Part shown: piece by piece, positions 16,591 through 25,709 of the stretch
Layout: every line of letters begins with the position of its first letter
Numbering within the stretch: position 1 is the first letter of the stretch
Source: Clostridia bacterium
Lineage (GTDB): Bacteria; Bacillota; Clostridia; TANB77; CAG-465
Length of the DNA: 64,000 nucleotides
Direction of reading: 5' to 3'
Assembly (NCBI GenBank): GCA_900772475.1
Contig: CAAHEI010000074.1
Location: forward strand, 1-64,000
Program-made: the position numbers and the translations under genes
Notes under the pieces: model-generated
Told to the model about the DNA's origin: nothing
Database searches by the model: none
What the model saw: only the letters and a program-made list of their open reading frames with translations

Positions 16591-17553
16591 ATGAAAAATA
16601 TATTAATTACTGGAGGAGCAGGATTTATAGGATCTAACTTCGTAAATCATATGGTTGAAAAATATGGAGATAAATATACATATGTGGTATATGATAAAAT
16701 GACGTATGCAGCAAATATGGAAAATTTAAAACCTTCGGAAGGCAAGTATGAATTCGTAAAGGCTGATATATGTGATTTAGAAAAAGTAAAAGAAACTTTA
16801 GAAAAATATAACATTGATGCTGTAGTACATTTTGCAGCAGAATCTCATGTTGATAATAGTATAAAAAGGCCACTTACATTTACTGAAAATAATGTTATGG
16901 GAACAAATTCGTTAATTGAAGCTTGTAAACAAGTTTGGGGAGAAGGTTCTGAAAACAGATTTGTTCATGTGTCTACAGATGAAGTTTACGGTACTTTAAA
17001 AGATGGAGACGATATGTTTGTAGAAACTTTGCCTCTTGCACCTAACAGTCCATATTCGGCTTCAAAAGCAGGATCTGATTTAGTTGTGAGAGCATATTGT
17101 GAAACATTTAAAATGAACGTTTGTATAACAAGGTGTTCAAATAATTATGGTCCAAATCAGCATGAAGAAAAATTAATACCACTTATGATTAAAAAAGCAA
17201 AAGCAGGTGAAAAATTACCTGTATATGGAACTGGAAACAATATACGTGATTGGTTATTTGTTAAGGATCACTGCATTGCAATTGATACTGTTCTTCACAA
17301 GGGAGTTAAAGGTGAAGTATATAACGTTGGCGGTAATAATGAAAAAACAAATCTTGAAATTGTTAAAACTATTTTAAAACAATTAGGAAAGCCTGAAGAC
17401 CTTATCACTTTTGTAGAGGATAGAAAAGGACATGATTATAGATATGCTATCAATTCTTCAAAAATAAAAAAAGAACTTGGCTGGGAACCATCTGTTACAG
17501 TTGAAGAAGGTTTAAGACAAACTATAGAATGGTATGCAAATAAAAATTATTAA
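16591..17553 (+). CDS. rfbB: dTDP-glucose 4,6-dehydratase
   Basis: NAD+-dependent extended SDR that converts dTDP-glucose to the 4-keto-6-deoxy sugar. 320 residues. GGAGFIGSNFV (NAD binding), FAAESHVDNSI, VSTDEVYG, NSPYSASKAGSDLVVRAY (catalytic YxxxK), TRCSNNYGPNQ and RDWLFVKDHC are all RmlB hallmarks. GGGAGGAAT lies before the ATG. With rfbD, rfbA and rfbC it completes the dTDP-L-rhamnose pathway. A strong terminator follows. Confidence 0.97.
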   Translation: MKNILITGGAGFIGSNFVNHMVEKYGDKYTYVVYDKMTYAANMENLKPSEGKYEFVKADICDLEKVKETLEKYNIDAVVHFAAESHVDNSIKRPLTFTENNVMGTNSLIEACKQVWGEGSENRFVHVSTDEVYGTLKDGDDMFVETLPLAPNSPYSASKAGSDLVVRAYCETFKMNVCITRCSNNYGPNQHEEKLIPLMIKKAKAGEKLPVYGTGNNIRDWLFVKDHCIAIDTVLHKGVKGEVYNVGGNNEKTNLEIVKTILKQLGKPEDLITFVEDRKGHDYRYAINSSKIKKELGWEPSVTVEEGLRQTIEWYANKNY

Positions 17554-17557
17554 AATT

Positions 17558-17595
17558 AAAAGGCATATAAATTAGTTTAATTTATATGCCTTTTT
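17558..17595 (+). terminator. Rho-independent terminator after rfbB
   Basis: A perfect 17-bp stem: AAAAGGCATATAAATTA (17558-17574) pairs with TAATTTATATGCCTTTT (17578-17594), followed by a T. It separates the sugar-nucleotide operon from the export operon. Confidence 0.9.
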
Positions 17596-17597
17596 AG

Positions 17598-17626
17598 TTG
17601 AAAATTTATATTAATAATGATATAAT
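17598..17626 (+). promoter_or_regulatory. Promoter of the polysaccharide export/assembly operon
   Basis: TTGAAA (17598-17603), 17-bp spacer, TATAAT (17621-17626), just after the rfbB terminator and 39 bp before the permease ATG. Confidence 0.75.
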
Positions 17627-17664
17627 AAAAAACGTATTTAACTTATTTAAAAAAGGAGATCAAC

Positions 17665-18456
17665 ATGGAATTTATAAAAACTTTAGTAAAAAATAGGAAA
17701 TTAGCTTTTAAACTTGGAAAAAATGATTTTAGAAATAGGTTTGCATCAACGAGCTTAGGAGCTGTTTGGGGGTTTATTTCTCCATTTATATTTATGCTTA
17801 CTTATGTCATTGTTTTTCAATATATATTAAAAACAGGAAGTGCAGGTATTGATCCATATTTGGTATGGTTTTTACCAGGAATGTCTATGTGGATGTTCCT
17901 TAGTGATAGTATTTTAAGTGCAAGTGGTTCTATAAGGGGGTATAGCTATTTGGTAAAGAAAGTTGTATTTCCAGTAGATATTATACCTATTATATCTTTA
18001 ACATCTTCAAGTATTGTGGGAATGTTTTTATTTTTTATTTCTGTTGTTGCGTGTGCTTGTTATGGCTATTTTGTTGATATATTTAAACTTTTATATATGA
18101 TAGTGTGTGCTTATGCTTTAATTATTGCAATAACAAGATTTACATCCGCAGTGTCCACATTAGTACCCGATTTTAGTCAACTTTTAAATGTCGTTATGCA
18201 ACTTTGTATGTGGCTAACTCCGATAATGTGGAATTTATCAATGCTTAATAACCATAATTTACTATCTAAAGTTATGAGATGTATGCCATTTACATATTTG
18301 GTTACAGGTTTTAGAGAGTGCTTTATAAATGGAAATATAATAACAGAAAGACATTTTACTTATACTATTGTTTTTTGGGGATTAGTTTTGTTAATTTATA
18401 TGTGGGGAAATCATATTTTTAAAAAAAGTAAAAAAGATTTTGCAGATGTATTATAG
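17665..18456 (+). CDS. wzm: Polysaccharide ABC exporter permease (Wzm/TagG type)
   Basis: ABC-2 membrane subunit that moves a lipid-linked glycan across the membrane. 263 residues with about six spans. The N-terminal amphipathic start (KNRKLAFKLGKNDFRNRF) and STSLGAVWGFISPFIFML are typical of O-antigen and teichoic-acid permeases, as is FTYLVTGFRECFI. AAAGGAGAT precedes the ATG. The ATPase partner lies one gene downstream, with a GT2 gene between. Confidence 0.9.
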   Translation: MEFIKTLVKNRKLAFKLGKNDFRNRFASTSLGAVWGFISPFIFMLTYVIVFQYILKTGSAGIDPYLVWFLPGMSMWMFLSDSILSASGSIRGYSYLVKKVVFPVDIIPIISLTSSSIVGMFLFFISVVACACYGYFVDIFKLLYMIVCAYALIIAITRFTSAVSTLVPDFSQLLNVVMQLCMWLTPIMWNLSMLNNHNLLSKVMRCMPFTYLVTGFRECFINGNIITERHFTYTIVFWGLVLLIYMWGNHIFKKSKKDFADVL

Positions 18457-18472
18457 TTAGTGAGATATAGAT

Positions 18473-19444
18473 ATGGAAAAAATTGATATTTTGATGGCTA
18501 CATATAACGGAGCCGAATACGTAAGAGAGCAGATTGATTCAATTTTAAATCAAACATACACAGATTTTAATTTAATTATCTCTGATGATAATTCAACTGA
18601 TAATACATATGATATTCTAAAAGAATACTCTAAAATTGACAAAAGAATTATTCTATATAAACAAAGTAGAAATTTAGGATATGTAAGAAATTTTGAATTC
18701 TTATTAAATAAGGTAAGTTCAAAATTTTATATGTTATGTGATCAAGATGATGTTTGGTTACCAGAAAAAATTGAAGTATATTATAACAAAATGAAAGATG
18801 AAAAGTTAGATTTTGTTTTTGGAGACCTTGAAATTGTTGACAAAGATTTAAATACTGTATCAAAGTCGTTTGTCAGAAAAAAAAGACTTTTTTATAAAAT
18901 AAAGAAATTTACTGACTTTAGATTAGAATATCTTTACAATTGTGTTACAGGCTGTACGATAATGGCTAAATCAAATCTACTTAGTAAAGTATTGCCTATA
19001 CCAAAAGACTCTAAATATATTATACATGATTATTGGATAGCATTAAATTATACTTTATTAGGAAATGTCGGATTTATTGATAAACCATATATAAAATACA
19101 GGCAGCATGAAAATAATCAAGTTGGTAGTAGGAGATATTCTGATTCTTTAAAAAACTTTGATGATATAAGGAATTTATTTATTGATGTCAAAATTGATTT
19201 GTTTAAAACTTATATAAATAATGACAAAAATTTTAATGATGAATTAAAATTAATGAATAATAATGCACTCAAATATTTTATGAGAGTAAAATCAAAGAAA
19301 AATATTAATTTTAAAAATTGGATAGTTTTTCATAAATTGTATAAAAATGAAAGAATAGATAAATATATAATCTTTTTTTTAATTTTGAATGTTCCTATTG
19401 TATCTAAAGGAATTTATAATGTAATAAAAGTAATAAAGAAATAA
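18473..19444 (+). CDS. GT2-family glycosyltransferase (rhamnosyltransferase-like)
   Basis: Cytoplasmic GT-A-fold transferase of 323 residues. IDILMATYNGAEYVREQIDS opens the domain. DDNSTDNTYDIL, the DxD-like CDQDDVWLPEK, then CTIMAKSNLL and HDYWIALNY follow, a pattern common in rhamnosyl- and galactosyltransferases. The C-terminal ~80 residues are Lys/Asn-rich with one hydrophobic stretch (IIFFLILNVPIV) that may touch the membrane. The sugar is likely rhamnose given the rfb genes, but this is inference. Placed between the two transporter genes. Confidence 0.85.
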   Translation: MEKIDILMATYNGAEYVREQIDSILNQTYTDFNLIISDDNSTDNTYDILKEYSKIDKRIILYKQSRNLGYVRNFEFLLNKVSSKFYMLCDQDDVWLPEKIEVYYNKMKDEKLDFVFGDLEIVDKDLNTVSKSFVRKKRLFYKIKKFTDFRLEYLYNCVTGCTIMAKSNLLSKVLPIPKDSKYIIHDYWIALNYTLLGNVGFIDKPYIKYRQHENNQVGSRRYSDSLKNFDDIRNLFIDVKIDLFKTYINNDKNFNDELKLMNNNALKYFMRVKSKKNINFKNWIVFHKLYKNERIDKYIIFFLILNVPIVSKGIYNVIKVIKK

Positions 19445-19462
19445 AGGATGTGTTGTTTAAAT

Positions 19463-20800
19463 ATGAAAAAACAATCTCAAAATGATAATGTTATAACAAT
19501 TACAAATTTGACGAAAGAATATAAAATGTTCGCAAGAAAACGTGACAGGTTAATTGAAACGATGTTTCCCTCAATAAATAGGCATGGCGTTTTTAAAGCT
19601 ATGGATAACTTGAATCTTGAGCTAAAGAAGGGAGAAGTTTTAGGAATACTTGGCAAAAATGGAGCAGGAAAATCTACACTTCTTAAAATGATTACAGGTG
19701 TTGTTGTGCCAACAAGTGGTGAAATAAAAGTAAATGGAAAGATTAGTTCATTGCTTGAATTGGGTGCCGCTTTTAATCCGGAATTGACTGGAATTGAAAA
19801 TATATACCAGCATGGTCAAGTCATGGGACTTACTGATGATCAAATCAAATCTAAGGAAAAAGAAATAATTGAGTTTGCGGATATAGGTGATCACTTATTT
19901 CAACCTGTGAAAACATATTCTTCAGGTATGTTTGCACGTCTTGCTTTTGCATGTGCAATAAATGTTGATCCAGATATTCTAATTGTTGATGAGGTACTAT
20001 CTGTTGGAGATATGGCATTTCAATTGAAATGCTTTAAAAAGTTTGAACAATTTAAAAAGAAAAATAAAACAATAATTTTTGTATCGCATAGTGTAGGGGA
20101 TATCTTAAAAAACTGTAATAGAGCAATTATAATTGATTCAGGACGTAAAATTTTTGATGGTGATGTAAAAGAAGGTGTTGAAAAATATAAGAGAATTATT
20201 GTTGGTATGGATGCAAATCTTGCTAAAAAGGGTAACTTGACAGATGCACAAGTGCTAAAAGAAAATAAAAATTATTCTAAATTATTGCCAATAAAAGATA
20301 ACGTTGTATGGAAAGAACATTTTACACAAAATGAAAATATTATAGAGTATGGTAATAGAGATGCTGAGGTAATAGACTATGGTATCTTTGATATAAACGA
20401 TAATTATATTAATGTAATTGAAAATGACAAGGAAGTTGTTTTAAAATCAAAAATTTTATTTAATAAGGAAGTTTCAGATCCTATATTTACAATGACAATT
20501 AAAAACTTTAATGGAGTAGAAATTTGTGGAACAAATACTTTAATTGAAAAAGTTTATACTGGAGTATTCAAAAAAGGAGAGGTAGTTGCCGTAGAATTTA
20601 GGCAAAGAATACCTATTGCACCTAATAAATATACAATATCTTTTAGTTGTACACACTTTAATTCTAAAGGTGAATTAGAAGTATTAAATAGAAAATATGA
20701 CGCACTTTTGGTAGAGGTTTTATCTACAAAAGACTATGTAGGACAAGTGGTACTTGATTCTAAAATTTCATTTAAAAAATTAACGAAGGGAGATAAATAG
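19463..20800 (+). CDS. wzt: Polysaccharide ABC exporter ATPase with Wzt-type C-terminal domain
   Basis: About 445 residues. ABC domain: GILGKNGAGKSTLLKM (Walker A), ELGAAFNPELTGIENIY, signature YSSGMFARLAFACA, Walker B DILIVDEVLSVGD and the switch FVSHS. From about residue 280 a beta-rich domain follows (NDNYINVIENDKEVVLKSKI, GVEICGTNT, FRQRIPIAPNKYTIS), matching the carbohydrate-binding Wzt C-terminal domain that reads the capped end of the glycan in E. coli O9a. ATG 19463 is preferred; ATG 19448 overlaps the AAAGGA ribosome site. Confidence 0.92.
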   Translation: MKKQSQNDNVITITNLTKEYKMFARKRDRLIETMFPSINRHGVFKAMDNLNLELKKGEVLGILGKNGAGKSTLLKMITGVVVPTSGEIKVNGKISSLLELGAAFNPELTGIENIYQHGQVMGLTDDQIKSKEKEIIEFADIGDHLFQPVKTYSSGMFARLAFACAINVDPDILIVDEVLSVGDMAFQLKCFKKFEQFKKKNKTIIFVSHSVGDILKNCNRAIIIDSGRKIFDGDVKEGVEKYKRIIVGMDANLAKKGNLTDAQVLKENKNYSKLLPIKDNVVWKEHFTQNENIIEYGNRDAEVIDYGIFDINDNYINVIENDKEVVLKSKILFNKEVSDPIFTMTIKNFNGVEICGTNTLIEKVYTGVFKKGEVVAVEFRQRIPIAPNKYTISFSCTHFNSKGELEVLNRKYDALLVEVLSTKDYVGQVVLDSKISFKKLTKGDK

Positions 20801-20801
20801 T

Positions 20802-21722
20802 GTGAAAAAAAGGTTAACTTTAAAGAGTATAATAATAAGATTAATCTTATTATTTGTTATGATTGTAATGGTCGCAATTTCCGTTTTAGGTGTTATGCAA
20901 AGAACAGGTATCGAATTAACTCAATTAGCTCCAACCACTGCAAGTCAATCAATGGGATATGTAATAAAGAATTGCAAAGGAAAAGTTATTGTTATTGATG
21001 GAGGTGTAGAAGGTGATTCTGCTAATTTATTAAGATACATTAATGAGTATGGTGGAAAGGTAGATGCGTGGTATATAACTCATCCGCATATAGATCATAT
21101 GGGAGCTTTTTGTGATATTATTTCAAATAATATAGAATTTCCTGTTAGTAAAATATATGTAGCACTAAATGACAAAGAATGGTATGAAAAATATACTGAT
21201 GATGGTACTATTAACGAAGTCAAAAAATTTTTTGATGTGATTGATAATGAAAAGATTAAATCAAAAGTTGAACAAGTATATATTGGACAGACTATGGATT
21301 TTGACAATTTGCATATAGAAGTGTTGAGTGGAAGAAATGAAGAAATAACTTCTAATAGCGTTAACAATACAAGTATGATCTTGAAAATGACTATAAATGA
21401 TAAATCCTTATTATTTTTAGGTGATGCAGGAATAGAGGAAGGTCAAAAGGTAATATCTAATTTGTCAACGGAAAAAATAAAAAGCACATATGTTCAAATG
21501 GCTCATCACGGACAAAGCGGAGTTAGTTTAGATTTCTACGAAAAAGTGAATCCAGAGTATTGTTTGTGGCCAACTCCTTTATGGTTATGGAATAATGATT
21601 CAGGCAGCGGAGAAAATTCAGGTAATTGGAAAACTAAGGAAACAATTAGTTATATAGAAAACTTAAATGTAAAGAAAAATTTTGTAGCTAAAGATGGAAA
21701 TAAAACAATAAAAATATGGTAA
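20802..21722 (+). CDS. Membrane-anchored metallo-beta-lactamase-fold hydrolase
   Basis: 306 residues. One N-terminal hydrophobic anchor (about 10-32), then an MBL domain facing outward. Metal motifs: VIDGGVEGDS, ITHPHIDHMGAF (HxHxDH), FLGDAGIEEG and a late MAHHGQSGVS. This resembles the ComEC/Rec2-type hydrolase domain. It lies inside the glycan operon, so it could act on a phosphodiester or other linkage of the exported polymer; that is inference. Starts at GTG 20802 after GAAGGGAG, two bases after the wzt stop. Confidence 0.75.
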   Translation: MKKRLTLKSIIIRLILLFVMIVMVAISVLGVMQRTGIELTQLAPTTASQSMGYVIKNCKGKVIVIDGGVEGDSANLLRYINEYGGKVDAWYITHPHIDHMGAFCDIISNNIEFPVSKIYVALNDKEWYEKYTDDGTINEVKKFFDVIDNEKIKSKVEQVYIGQTMDFDNLHIEVLSGRNEEITSNSVNNTSMILKMTINDKSLLFLGDAGIEEGQKVISNLSTEKIKSTYVQMAHHGQSGVSLDFYEKVNPEYCLWPTPLWLWNNDSGSGENSGNWKTKETISYIENLNVKKNFVAKDGNKTIKIW

Positions 21723-21745
21723 TTATTTAAGGGAGAATTTTGTTT

Positions 21746-23578
21746 ATGAATTTAAATATTGATAAATCTTTAGGAGACTATTTCTATGGTAATATTTCTG
21801 AACAAGCTGAAAAAGAATTAATAAGGAAATATATTGATAGTTTTGTAAATACAGAATGCATTGAAAAAAATATACCAAAAATATGCAATGTATCTGAATT
21901 AAGTTACTTAACATCTATTGGAAGAAATATAATTAGTTGGTATCCATTTAGGAAAAATTCAGAGGTTTTATTAATAGGTGGAGGACTTGGAAATATAGCC
22001 GAGTGTCTATGTGAAAAAAAACTTAAGGTTACATGTGTTGAACCTGTTTTATATAGAGCAAATGCTATAGGAAAAAGATGCTCTAGATTTGATAACTTAA
22101 ATATTTTTTGTTCATTGTTGGATAATATTAATTTCGATAAAAAATTTGATTATATATTATGTATTAATAATTTAGAATTTTATAATGAATTGTTTAAAAA
22201 AAATATTGAGATAAATGAATTTTTTGAGTTTATGGCAAACTTATTAAATGATGATGGTAGATTACTTTTTAGTTTTAATAATTCAGTTTCTTTAAAGAGA
22301 GTGTTTAATTTTACAACAAATAAAAGGTTGAATGATAATAATACATTTTCAATTAAAAAAATTTATAGTATTTTGGATAATATACGACTAAATTCAAGAC
22401 ATATATATTACCCATTGCCAGATGCAATACTTCCAAATGTTATATTTTCAGATTATATGTTGCCTAATAACTCTTCAATTGATAAGTTTGTAAGTTATTA
22501 CGATAATGGTAGTATTGAAACATTTAATGAAGTTGATGCATATAAAAGCCTTATTAATATTGATAAAGAATTATTTAAAAAATTTGCAAATTCATTTTTA
22601 ATAGATGCAGGGAAGAACGAAATTCAACAAAAATATTTTTACATATCGTTTAATAATATTCGAAAGGAAAAATATAGATTAGTTACCAAAATTTCCAAAG
22701 AAAATGTTGAAAAAGAACCTATTACCAAGGAAAGTATAAACCATATATTAGAGATGGCTGAAAATGTTAAGCTATTAAAAGAAAAGGGTATTAACATACT
22801 TGATGAGTATAAAAATAAGAAAATAATTAGCAGCTATGTCAAACAAGATTATATGCTTATAGCAGTGCTATTAAAACAATTAAAGAATGGAAATATTAAG
22901 TCGTTTTATGATATTTTTGATAAATTTATAAATTTAATAAAAAATATGAAAAGTTATAACGAAATTCCACATGAGAATATATTTAAAAAATATGGTATAA
23001 ATATTTCTAAAGAAATATTGGAAGAATTCAATTTTGTTGAATATGGATTTTGGGATATGACTATAACCAATTGTTTCTATATAGATGATAAATTTTATTT
23101 TTTTGATCAAGAATGGAAAGATGAAAATGTTCCAATTGAGTATATGATATTTAAAAATATTTATTATAATAATTTATTTGAAAAATATATTACTAAGGCC
23201 GAATTATATAGTCACTTTAATATTGAGAAATATATTCAAGTTTTTATTCAATTAGATGAACAAATACAACATAAAATACGAGATGATAAAATTTGGGAGT
23301 TTTATACTAAAGATTTTCATAAAAATGTATGCAATCTTATTGATGATTATAATAGACAAAATGATGACTTTATTAATTATAGAAAATTAACTTCTGATTT
23401 AATAACTGCTAAGGACAATGAAATAAAAAATTGTAATATAAGATTGGAAAATAGTAAAAAAAGAATAGAAGAACAGGACAAGGTTATTAAGGTTTTAAGT
23501 GAATCATTTAAAGTAAAGGTAACTAGATTTATGAGTAGAATATTAAAAGGAGAAAAAAAAGATGAAAAAGAAGATTAA
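21746..23578 (+). CDS. Methyltransferase-kinase-coiled-coil protein, WbdD-like chain terminator candidate
   Basis: 610 residues with three parts. Residues ~50-190 form a class I SAM methyltransferase (VLLIGGGLGNIAECL, then VTCVEPV). Residues ~305-480 show a kinase-like set: Lys in RLVTKIS (315), a helix with Glu residues, then WDMTITNCF (D437, N442) and FFDQEW (D454), which follow the HxDxxxxN and D-x-D/E order of aminoglycoside-kinase-type folds. Residues ~560-595 form a Lys/Glu coiled coil (AKDNEIKNCNIRLENSKK) and a basic amphipathic end. This order matches WbdD, which caps and measures O9a chains. Domain calls are by eye. ATG 21746 follows GGGAG. Confidence 0.65.
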   Translation: MNLNIDKSLGDYFYGNISEQAEKELIRKYIDSFVNTECIEKNIPKICNVSELSYLTSIGRNIISWYPFRKNSEVLLIGGGLGNIAECLCEKKLKVTCVEPVLYRANAIGKRCSRFDNLNIFCSLLDNINFDKKFDYILCINNLEFYNELFKKNIEINEFFEFMANLLNDDGRLLFSFNNSVSLKRVFNFTTNKRLNDNNTFSIKKIYSILDNIRLNSRHIYYPLPDAILPNVIFSDYMLPNNSSIDKFVSYYDNGSIETFNEVDAYKSLINIDKELFKKFANSFLIDAGKNEIQQKYFYISFNNIRKEKYRLVTKISKENVEKEPITKESINHILEMAENVKLLKEKGINILDEYKNKKIISSYVKQDYMLIAVLLKQLKNGNIKSFYDIFDKFINLIKNMKSYNEIPHENIFKKYGINISKEILEEFNFVEYGFWDMTITNCFYIDDKFYFFDQEWKDENVPIEYMIFKNIYYNNLFEKYITKAELYSHFNIEKYIQVFIQLDEQIQHKIRDDKIWEFYTKDFHKNVCNLIDDYNRQNDDFINYRKLTSDLITAKDNEIKNCNIRLENSKKRIEEQDKVIKVLSESFKVKVTRFMSRILKGEKKDEKED

Positions 23579-25694
23579 TATATATAGAAATAAAATGCCA
23601 AAAATTGAAATTCAAAATTGTAAAAAAGTAAGTGTTATAGTTCCAAATTATAATTATGCAAATTTTATAATCGAAAGAATAGATTCTATAATTATGCAAA
23701 CTTATCCCATTTATGAATTAATAATACTCGATGATTGTTCAACGGATAATAGTTGTGAAGTAATTGAAGAAAAGATAAGGAACATAAAAAAAGAAAATAA
23801 AAATTTAAAGATTAAATTCATAAAAAATGAAAAAAATAGTGGCGGATGCGTTTTTAAACAGTGGAAAAAAGGATTTGATGCTGCAACTGGTGATTTTATT
23901 TGGATTGCAGAAGCCGATGATAGTGCAGAAAATAATTTTGTTGAAGAGCTTATAAAGGGATTCGATGATCCTGAAGTTGTACTTTCATATTGTGAGTCTG
24001 CACGTATAGATGAAAATAATATACTTATTAGAGAAAAGTCAGATGACTTATATGATATGTGTAGAGCAGGTGATTGGAAAAAGTCATATATTTCTGATGG
24101 AAAAGATGAGATTATAAATCATTTAAGCGTGACTAATACAATATTAAATGTTTCAAGTGTAATGTGGAGAAAAAAAGATTATAGTGATATTTTTGAAAAA
24201 GCCGGAGAGTATAGAGTAGCTGGAGATTGGTTCATATATTATAATATTTTAAAAGATGGTAAAATAAGTTGGAACTGTAAACCTTTAAACTATTACAGAA
24301 AACATGGAAGTTCTGTTTGTACAGATATTAAAGCTGAAATTGAATTTAAAGAGATATGTAAAATTCAAGATCAAATATCTGATTTATATGATTTGCCAAA
24401 AGTTATAAAAGAAAAGCAAGAACTAAGGAGGAGTTTTATGTATCCATTATTAAAAAATGATGAGAATGGAAAGAAAAAAATAGCATGGATTATGCCACAT
24501 CCAGGTAAAGGTTCTGGGGGCCATAGAACAATTATACAAAATGTCAATGCACTTATAGAAAAAGGTTATATATGCGATATATATGTTGAAGAAAATGGTA
24601 TTTCTACAAATGAAACTGTAAAGAAACAAATAAATGATTATTATGGAAAATGCGATGCTGGTGTATATGTTGGAATTGATATGAAAAAGGATTATGATTT
24701 AGTATTTGCAACCGGCTGGACTACTACAGAATTTGTAAAACATATAAAAGCAAAGGATAAGGGATATTTTATACAAGACTTTGAGCCTTGGTTTTTTGCA
24801 ATGGGAGATCAATACCTAATAACTGAAAATTCTTATAGATATGGCTTTAAATGCGTAACAATTGGAAAATGGCTGGCACATAAAATGTCATCCGAATTTG
24901 GAAATCCTGTTCAATATTTTGATTTTTGTGCTGATTTAAATAAATATAAAAGAATTGAAAATGCCAAAAAAGAAAATGCAATTTGTTTTATATATCAACC
25001 TGAAAAGCCAAGAAGATGCGATCATATTGGATTAAAGGCTTTAAAGATTGTAAAGACAGTAATGCCAGACTTAAATATTTACTTATATGGTTCAAATTTT
25101 CCTGCAAATTTTGATTTTGAATGTAAGAATTTGCATATTATTCCTGTTGAAAAATGTAATGAATTATATAATAAATGCAAAGTGGGAATTTGTATGAGTG
25201 CTTCAAACCCTTCTAGAATTCCATTTGAAATGATGGCTGCTGGATTACCGGTTGTTGAATTATATCGTGAGAACAATATATATGATATACCTGATGGTGG
25301 AGCTTTACTAGCTGAACCTACACCTGGGGCAATAGCTAGTGCGATTATTAAGATCTTAAAAGACGAGAAATTACAAAAGGAAATGTCTGATTTTGGTGTT
25401 GAGTATATGAAGAATTATCCACTTGAAAAAGGTTTTGAACAATTTTTAGATGCAGTAGATAAAATGTTAGATAAGAATTATTCTTGTATTCCAAATATTG
25501 AAAAAACATATAAAAAAGAAGCTTTTAGGGAATTAGATGAAATTAAGGCTATTGCAGATGAAATAACAAAGCCTAATATTTATATTGATAATAGTAGTGA
25601 TTTTACAAAATTTAGAAGAAGGTTAAAAAGGATTCCATCACTTGTTAAATCAAGATTAAAAAAATATATTAATAAATTTAGAAGAAGGAAGTAG
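23562..25694 (+). CDS. Two-domain glycosyltransferase: GT2 plus WsaF-like GT4
   Basis: 710 residues. Residues ~20-270 are a GT2 domain (VSVIVPNYNYANFI, LDDCSTDNS, WIAEADDSAE, VAGDWFIYYN). From ~300 a second transferase begins (KIAWIMPHPGKGSGGHRTII) and resembles WsaF-type rhamnosyltransferases with FIQDFEPWFFAMG. It ends with the GT4 nucleotide-sugar loop MSASNPSRIPFEMMAAGLPV. Two transferase domains in one chain suggest two linked sugar additions, as in a polymer repeat. It overlaps the upstream gene by 17 bp. The C-terminus is very basic. Confidence 0.82.
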   Translation: MKKKINIYRNKMPKIEIQNCKKVSVIVPNYNYANFIIERIDSIIMQTYPIYELIILDDCSTDNSCEVIEEKIRNIKKENKNLKIKFIKNEKNSGGCVFKQWKKGFDAATGDFIWIAEADDSAENNFVEELIKGFDDPEVVLSYCESARIDENNILIREKSDDLYDMCRAGDWKKSYISDGKDEIINHLSVTNTILNVSSVMWRKKDYSDIFEKAGEYRVAGDWFIYYNILKDGKISWNCKPLNYYRKHGSSVCTDIKAEIEFKEICKIQDQISDLYDLPKVIKEKQELRRSFMYPLLKNDENGKKKIAWIMPHPGKGSGGHRTIIQNVNALIEKGYICDIYVEENGISTNETVKKQINDYYGKCDAGVYVGIDMKKDYDLVFATGWTTTEFVKHIKAKDKGYFIQDFEPWFFAMGDQYLITENSYRYGFKCVTIGKWLAHKMSSEFGNPVQYFDFCADLNKYKRIENAKKENAICFIYQPEKPRRCDHIGLKALKIVKTVMPDLNIYLYGSNFPANFDFECKNLHIIPVEKCNELYNKCKVGICMSASNPSRIPFEMMAAGLPVVELYRENNIYDIPDGGALLAEPTPGAIASAIIKILKDEKLQKEMSDFGVEYMKNYPLEKGFEQFLDAVDKMLDKNYSCIPNIEKTYKKEAFRELDEIKAIADEITKPNIYIDNSSDFTKFRRRLKRIPSLVKSRLKKYINKFRRRK

Positions 25695-25709
25695 GTAAAC
25701 AATTAAGTT

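Noticed and set aside
19448..19462. Upstream ATG start for the Wzt-type ATPase
   Set aside because: It overlaps its own AAAGGA ribosome site; the ATG at 19463 is a better start.
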